Shown here piece by piece: positions 60,701-64,000 of a stretch of 64,000 nucleotides of DNA. Every line of letters begins with the position of its first letter. The first letter of the stretch is position 1. The notes under the pieces are model-generated. The model was not told where the DNA came from. It saw only the letters and a program-made list of their open reading frames with translations, and did not search any database. The stretch spans positions 147,989 to 211,988 of the forward strand of contig JASANC010005087.1 in the NCBI GenBank assembly GCA_030248135.1, written 5' to 3'. This stretch comes from Theristus sp. LFF4_11 (Eukaryota > Nematoda > Chromadorea > Monhysterida > Xyalidae). The position numbers and the translations under genes are program-made.

Positions 60701-63700
60701 TTTCCGTCCCCATAGAGACCGTTTTTAGAGTGCGGAGTAATCCGTATTGCAAAATAAACATTATATGCAGACTCAGCGACCTTGATTTGTAATTGTAACA
60801 GGATTTCAGGTGTCTTGTGACGCGCTTTTTATTTAAATTTAACTTTTAAGGAAATTTTCCTCCTGATCCCCATGGCATACGCGTTTAGGGCACAGTAGAA
60901 ACGTCGGGCAAAATTCTAAATAAGATTTTTGAACTCAGCGTACCCGAAAACCCATCTTTAGTTACGGTTGCAGCACCTGAGGTGGCCCCAAAACATTTGG
61001 GGGGTGGGAGGAAACACCCTGCATGCGGCATATTGACCAAAAACGCATGCGACAAGCCATTTTGTTTTGTATCGTGTGAGTCCCGGCGACGCTTTATGAA
61101 GCTGAAATTTTACATGTATATACATTTTTTGCAGATCTTTCAGGATTACCTAAAAACTATACCCCACAAACGTTTCTAAAGTACCGAAAAACGTGAAAAA
61201 CCACCAACCTCTGCAGTTTTTTAAAAATACAAAGCATGAAAAAAAATTTTCAACCTATAGTATAACAGCGAAAAATGTGCGCAAACACAAGGGGAATTGA
61301 TTGGTGTTTGATTTTTGTTGATAGGTTCAAGCAGAAGCGAGCTAGAGCAGTTTTACTACAAGGGGGTCGAAAATTAGGTTTTTCCCAATTTTGAAACATA
61401 AAGAAACCTTGGATTAAAATAAAAATATGATTTTCGAACTCAGGGCATCAAGGCGGTTCGATTGGTCTTAAATTTGACTGAATTTAAAAACTTTTTTGAA
61501 ATTGTGCCTAGAGGTGTGGAGGCCGGGTCGGTCGACTCAAAAAGCCTATCTTAATTCGCGGGTCTCGGCCATTCCGGCCGGATCCGGCAAAATTGCGCCG
61601 GAATCCGGACCGGATCCGGATTTTAGGCGCCGGAATCCGGAATCCGGACCGGAACCGGCTCCATCCCTACCTGGAGATAGCTTCTAGGAATGAATTGTTG
61701 CAAAACATGTGCGAAATGGAGGCAAACAAAATTGAAATCAATAGAAAAAAATCAAACCGTCTGCTTGGATGGCACGTTCGGTGGCCCGGACTGTGAATCA
61801 ACTTCGGTTTGGTGACCAAAATCAACTTTTGGTTCTTCTATTGATGACGCCACGGAAATCACCTCTTTTGCATCGGGGACAACTGGCTCAGGAGGGGGCG
61901 TTTCCTGTTCGGGGGCCACAGGGGGTGCAGCCGTCGATGCGGGGTCTGATTGCTTTGGCCCGGTCGAACCGGGGGGCCCAGGTTGAAGTGGGGGCGATGT
62001 TGTTGTTGTTGACGTGTGTGTCTTGGATAGCGCTGTTGGATTCTGAAGAAAAAAGAATTAGACAAAATTACATTCTGATTTGCCGCTGGTTTTTTGGGTG
62101 ACTGCAATATCTGAATTGGTTTTCGTCCGCCCATTTTGCTGAGTTGATTCCAAAAAAAAGTTGCGAAGTCCTAGTCTGAGACGTGCGCTGCCCGTGACGT
62201 AATAACTCATGTGCTGTGTGCACTGATGAATGCATCATGTCTTTCTGACTGTGCAACAACCTCATCTGGTTGAAGTAGAACAATGTGCACGGTGCTTGTG
62301 GCGACGCATATATGCGTAAAAACTGGCTGATGTTTCGTGCTGCCATTAGCCCATTACCACCCTTGGCACACGACATATTTTTGAGACTGTGCGGTCTGGC
62401 GGTTTGTCGAACTGACGAGCCCGGGGTAGGGTTAGGGGAAAAAAAATCCGGATTTTTTTTTTAAATTAAAAAAAATTTTTTTTTTTTTAAATTTTTTTTA
62501 CAAGTTAGGTTCGTTCGAAGCGTCTCGTCGAGCTGAGTTCATCTAGACTATTTTCAGAACGATCCGGAAAACTATAAGAGCGAAAATCGTGTTTTATTGA
62601 AATTATGTCCATTTCATAGAGGGAAAGTTGCATTTTCAACAGTAAAACAGGGCAATTTTTCACGTGTACTTGAATATTGAACCGTTCTTAGTGGTTCCTC
62701 TTTAGAAAATTACCAAAATTTGACTGTGTTCAAAAATTCCTGTTTGCTGTAGCTAAGTCGGCAACCCCTGTCGACCCGGTCGCCCCCCCCAAGACACTTA
62801 CTTTCAGGTTCAACCAGCTATGCTATCTGCCACATGGCGAGAGCCCACTCTTCAAATCATCGTATCGAAAACACGTACCATGATTTCGCGATCACGTTGC
62901 GGGCAACTGACAGACGCAAGTTTAACACGTTAGTTTAGCTCAGCACGCAAGTTTTAACATGTGGCCATGTTATCGGGTATCTGAAAAACGGTCGTGTGAT
63001 GTGGTATTAACCAACATCTCCGCTCAAATTGTTTAACAATATATCGCACAACTCCATTGTAGACCCATAACATACGCCAATCAACAAGATATCATGTTCA
63101 TCTCATGGCCTACCGACTGAAAAACATGTTCTAAGTTGCAAGAAAACGATTTCTGAAACGATATTTCAATTCAGTTAAGTCATTTCAACGCTAAAAATTG
63201 ACTCTAGAAGTCATCCAAATCGAAAAACATGGAGTACGTCGGTCAAAATGACCAAATAATGACATTTACCTAAGCACACAAAGAAGTTGGGAAGAAAATT
63301 TGGTTTGAACTTTCAAAAAATTATGCCATAAATCGAATTTTCAGAGCAAAGTAGAAGAAAAAATTTTCAAATTTTTTTTTAAGTTTGAAAAAAAAAATCC
63401 AAATTTAAAAAAAAAAACGAAAAAAAAAATAAAAAAAAATTTTTTTTTCAAAGCCCCTAACCCTAGCCCGGGGTCGCCGCGGTCTTCGCTTACCGGGCGA
63501 AACCGCAAAAAAAACAGTGTCCAGCACTCGTGGGGTCAGTCCGCAGCGCACACACCAAAAACTGTAAGCGTGCGTGCACGGACTTCCGAATAGAACTTTA
63601 TTCTTCGAAAAGGATAAAAAACGTAAAAAGAACGTGAACCTCTTTAACCGGTTGTTGCAATGGCTGAGGCGACTGAACACAAACCGCACGTTTACTATTC

Positions 63701-63957
63701 ATTCTCTGTTTCGTTCGAGTTGACTTAGCAGCTGGAGGAGCCTGAAGGTTTTTCAAAACTAGATGCGTGTGAATTTGACCGTCAGTCTCATCCATGTGGA
63801 AAAAACATCAGCGCAATGAAATCAAAATCAGCCAGTAAGCCAAACCAAACCACATGAATCAAAATCCAAAAAACCCACCGTTTCAACGTTTTCGCCCTCA
63901 ACTTTCGAAACAACCGTCGCAGAGGTGCTGGGCTGGTCTCCATCAGTGGCGGTGGAC
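46812..63957 (-). CDS. INCENP: Inner centromere protein, partial at the 5' end
   Basis: Twenty-one exons splice in phase to 985 codons: 63957-63879, 63741-63640, 62042-61758, 56920-56732, 56444-56212, 56172-56098, 55706-55606, 55079-54955, 54759-54547, 54279-54089, 53900-53843, 53644-53573, 53405-53298, 53019-52916, 51689-51546, 51149-51047, 50695-50555, 48759-48625, 48291-48185, 47769-47606, 47041-46812. The C-terminus is a clear IN-box: [43 protein letters not shown], and [17 protein letters not shown] with the TSS sites that Aurora B phosphorylates. Before it lie charged coiled-coil stretches ([33 protein letters not shown]) and a 16-residue polyglutamine. The middle is basic, Ser/Pro/Ala-rich and low complexity. 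INCENP tethers Aurora B, Survivin and Borealin at centromeres. The N-terminal centromere-targeting region is outside the window. Weakest boundary: the acceptor at 54279 (ttgag). One intron carries a 4.4-kb hAT element. Confidence 0.92.
47430..47569. mobile_element. Tc1-type MITE in the last INCENP intron
   Basis: CAGTCGAACTCTAAATTATG at the left, TATAATTTACAGTTGGACTG at the right, with AATCAGCTGATTGGTTGG mirrored by AACCAACCAGCTGACAG. Left TA is intact; the right flank has mutated. Confidence 0.7.
48706..48753 (-). repeat. Coding (CAA)16 tract in INCENP
   Basis: Sixteen consecutive CAA codons inside exon 48759-48625 encode polyglutamine. No CAG interruptions occur, so the tract is a pure microsatellite at the DNA level. 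Confidence 0.9.
49157..49760. repeat. 182-bp tandem repeat, about 3.3 units, in an INCENP intron
   Basis: AATGCGAAGTTTATGATTTT recurs at about 49157, 49339 and 49521, with ACCCGTTCACCCTAACC and AAAAAGCTAATGCTT in each unit. AT-rich, non-coding. Confidence 0.85.
49850..50290. repeat. Diverged duplication next to the 182-bp repeat
   Basis: TTTTTTCAGAGACAGTTTTG then TTACATCTTTCGCAGTCGCT at about 49860 recurs as TTTTTTCAAAGACGGTTTTG then TTACATCTTTCCCAGTCGAT at about 50107. Origin unknown; no protein family recognised in the frames. Confidence 0.5.
51239..51460. mobile_element. GACTCA-family MITE relative in an INCENP intron
   Basis: ttttcaagttctgcgacaca at the left and cgtcgcagaggcagaaccaa at the right; the centre has AATTCAAAATTGG mirrored by CAAATTTTGAATTG. 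Diverged; edges approximate. Confidence 0.5.
51812..52002 (-). mobile_element. tRNA-derived SINE, copy 2, with a (CAA)5 tail
   Basis: The body 51827-52002 matches 32035-32208 (shared GGGCTCGATCCCCCGAGCGC on the + strand and AGACAGTGGCATAAACGCAC). The tail is TTGTTGTTGTTGTTG at 51812-51826. Intronic in INCENP. Confidence 0.85.
52192..52597. mobile_element. C-rich MITE, diverged copy in an INCENP intron
   Basis: Starts CCGTATTACCTCTATTAAAC and ends AGAGGTAATACGG with TA on both sides. The middle (GTAGAAGTTTCTGCGACTTC) matches 26116-26135. Confidence 0.75.
54380..54402. repeat. (CA)n microsatellite in an INCENP intron
   Basis: About eleven CA units within gccacacacacacacacaca. Short and unremarkable. 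Confidence 0.8.
55213..55420. mobile_element. GACTCA-family MITE relative in an INCENP intron
   Basis: ttttagttttgcaactcaat at the left, cgccctcctgtcgcagaaca at the right, with AATTGCCGCGTCAAGCATGA near the right end as in other copies. Edges approximate. Confidence 0.5.
55747..55908. mobile_element. Tc1-type MITE, intact copy in an INCENP intron
   Basis: CAGTCGAACTTTAAATGGGG at the left, TAATTTAAAGTTCGACTG at the right, flanked by TA (55745-55746, 55909-55910). The next inner blocks GATTACGGTATGCAGG and GCATACCGTAATC also pair. It ends 200 bp from the exon at 55706. Confidence 0.8.
57622..58245 (-). pseudogene. hAT transposase, C-terminal fragment (ZBED-like)
   Basis: An open frame of about 207 codons ends with the hAT dimerisation motif: [20 protein letters not shown], then [20 protein letters not shown]. 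Upstream are the usual [22 protein letters not shown] block and an acidic linker. The N-terminal BED zinc finger and most of the RNase H-like catalytic core are missing; the sequence toward them runs into a foldback at 58677. I judge it a remnant. Confidence 0.85.
58677..61554. mobile_element. Large foldback element (2.9 kb) nested in the hAT element
   Basis: The outer ends TTAAGATAGGCTTTTT and AAAAAGCCTATCTTAA are mirror copies, and the arms match for more than 1 kb (CCTTGATGCCCTGAGTTCGA with TCGAACTCAGGGCATCAAGG). The inner parts of both arms consist of tandem units of about 120 bp with GGATTACTCCGCACCCTAAA. The centre is near 60200. TTAA at both ends could be a piggyBac-type target duplication. 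No ORF. Confidence 0.85.
62427..63465. mobile_element. hAT-type non-autonomous element, copy 2, with a clean 8-bp duplication
   Basis: Starts TAGGGTTAGGGG and ends CCCCTAACCCTA. GCCCGGGG flanks it exactly on both sides (62419-62426 and 63466-63473). It is the reverse complement of 20820-21853 with few differences. It sits in the INCENP intron between exons 63640 and 62042. Confidence 0.9.
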
Positions 63958-64000
63958 CTGAGAAAAAAGTTGCGAGAAAAATAATCAGTAATCAATAATA

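Larger units (their letters stand above)
57291..61669 (-). mobile_element. hAT transposon (4.4 kb) in an INCENP intron, with 8-bp target duplication
   Basis: The ends TAGGGATGGATCCGG and CCGGCTCCATCCCTA are inverted, with CCGGATCCGGCAAA-type subterminal repeats on both sides. The flanks are CCTGGAGG (57283-57290) and CCTGGAGA (61670-61677), a 7-of-8 match, as expected for hAT. Inside are a transposase C-terminal fragment on the - strand and a 2.9-kb foldback. The N-terminal half of the transposase is absent, so the element cannot be autonomous. Confidence 0.85.

Noticed and set aside
63405..63600. Possible extra INCENP exon ending at CCCG/gtaagc near 63499
   Set aside because: Neighbouring exons already join in phase, the predicted peptide overlaps the end of the hAT element, and no clear acceptor is seen.

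Overview
This is a piece of animal nuclear genome. Every coding region is broken into short, GC-rich exons with GT-AG introns (typically a ...ttt(c/t)ag acceptor), the proteins are metazoan housekeeping families, and the DNA between exons is AT-rich and packed with mobile-element debris. I infer a repeat-rich invertebrate, but the sequence does not let me name a phylum.

Six protein-coding genes can be read by splicing exons in phase by hand. On the + strand at the left edge are two internal exons of a calmodulin-like EF-hand gene (427-1256). The other five lie head-to-tail on the - strand: a mitochondrial folate/FAD carrier SLC25A32 (6680 to 3793, 298 aa, complete); an hnRNP L/Smooth-type RNA-binding protein (17941 to 8086, 583 aa, complete); a gamma-glutamyltransferase (36936 to 25080, 593 aa, complete); the peroxisomal dehydrogenase HSDL2 (43200 to 38945, 440 aa, complete, ending in a PTS1-like SRM); and most of INCENP, the scaffold of the chromosomal passenger complex (63957 to 46812, 985 aa, 5' end beyond the window). 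Exon phases and total lengths close exactly in all five. The functions (one-carbon transport, RNA processing, glutathione turnover, peroxisomal lipid metabolism, mitosis) are unrelated, so I see no operon or gene cluster.

The rest is mobile DNA in introns and spacers. Recognisable types are: PIF/Harbinger-like MITEs with TTA/TAA target duplications (four copies); several TA-flanked MITE families; a tRNA-derived SINE with a CAA tail, one copy of which carries 195 perfect triplets; hAT elements with 8-bp duplications, including a 4.4-kb one with a transposase remnant and a nested 2.9-kb foldback; a 1-kb long-TIR element preceded in both copies by a 149-bp satellite array; and a block from 17.9 to 23.5 kb of A/T tracts, G/C homopolymers and palindromes.

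I found no convincing evidence of a new multi-gene system. The observations most worth a second look are where repeats meet splicing: a MITE inserted exactly at a 3' splice site and regenerating it through its target duplication, and a 42-bp in-frame repeat that triplicates a 5' splice site inside hnRNP L RRM4. Next are the SINE-tail triplet expansion and the nested or inverted hAT elements.
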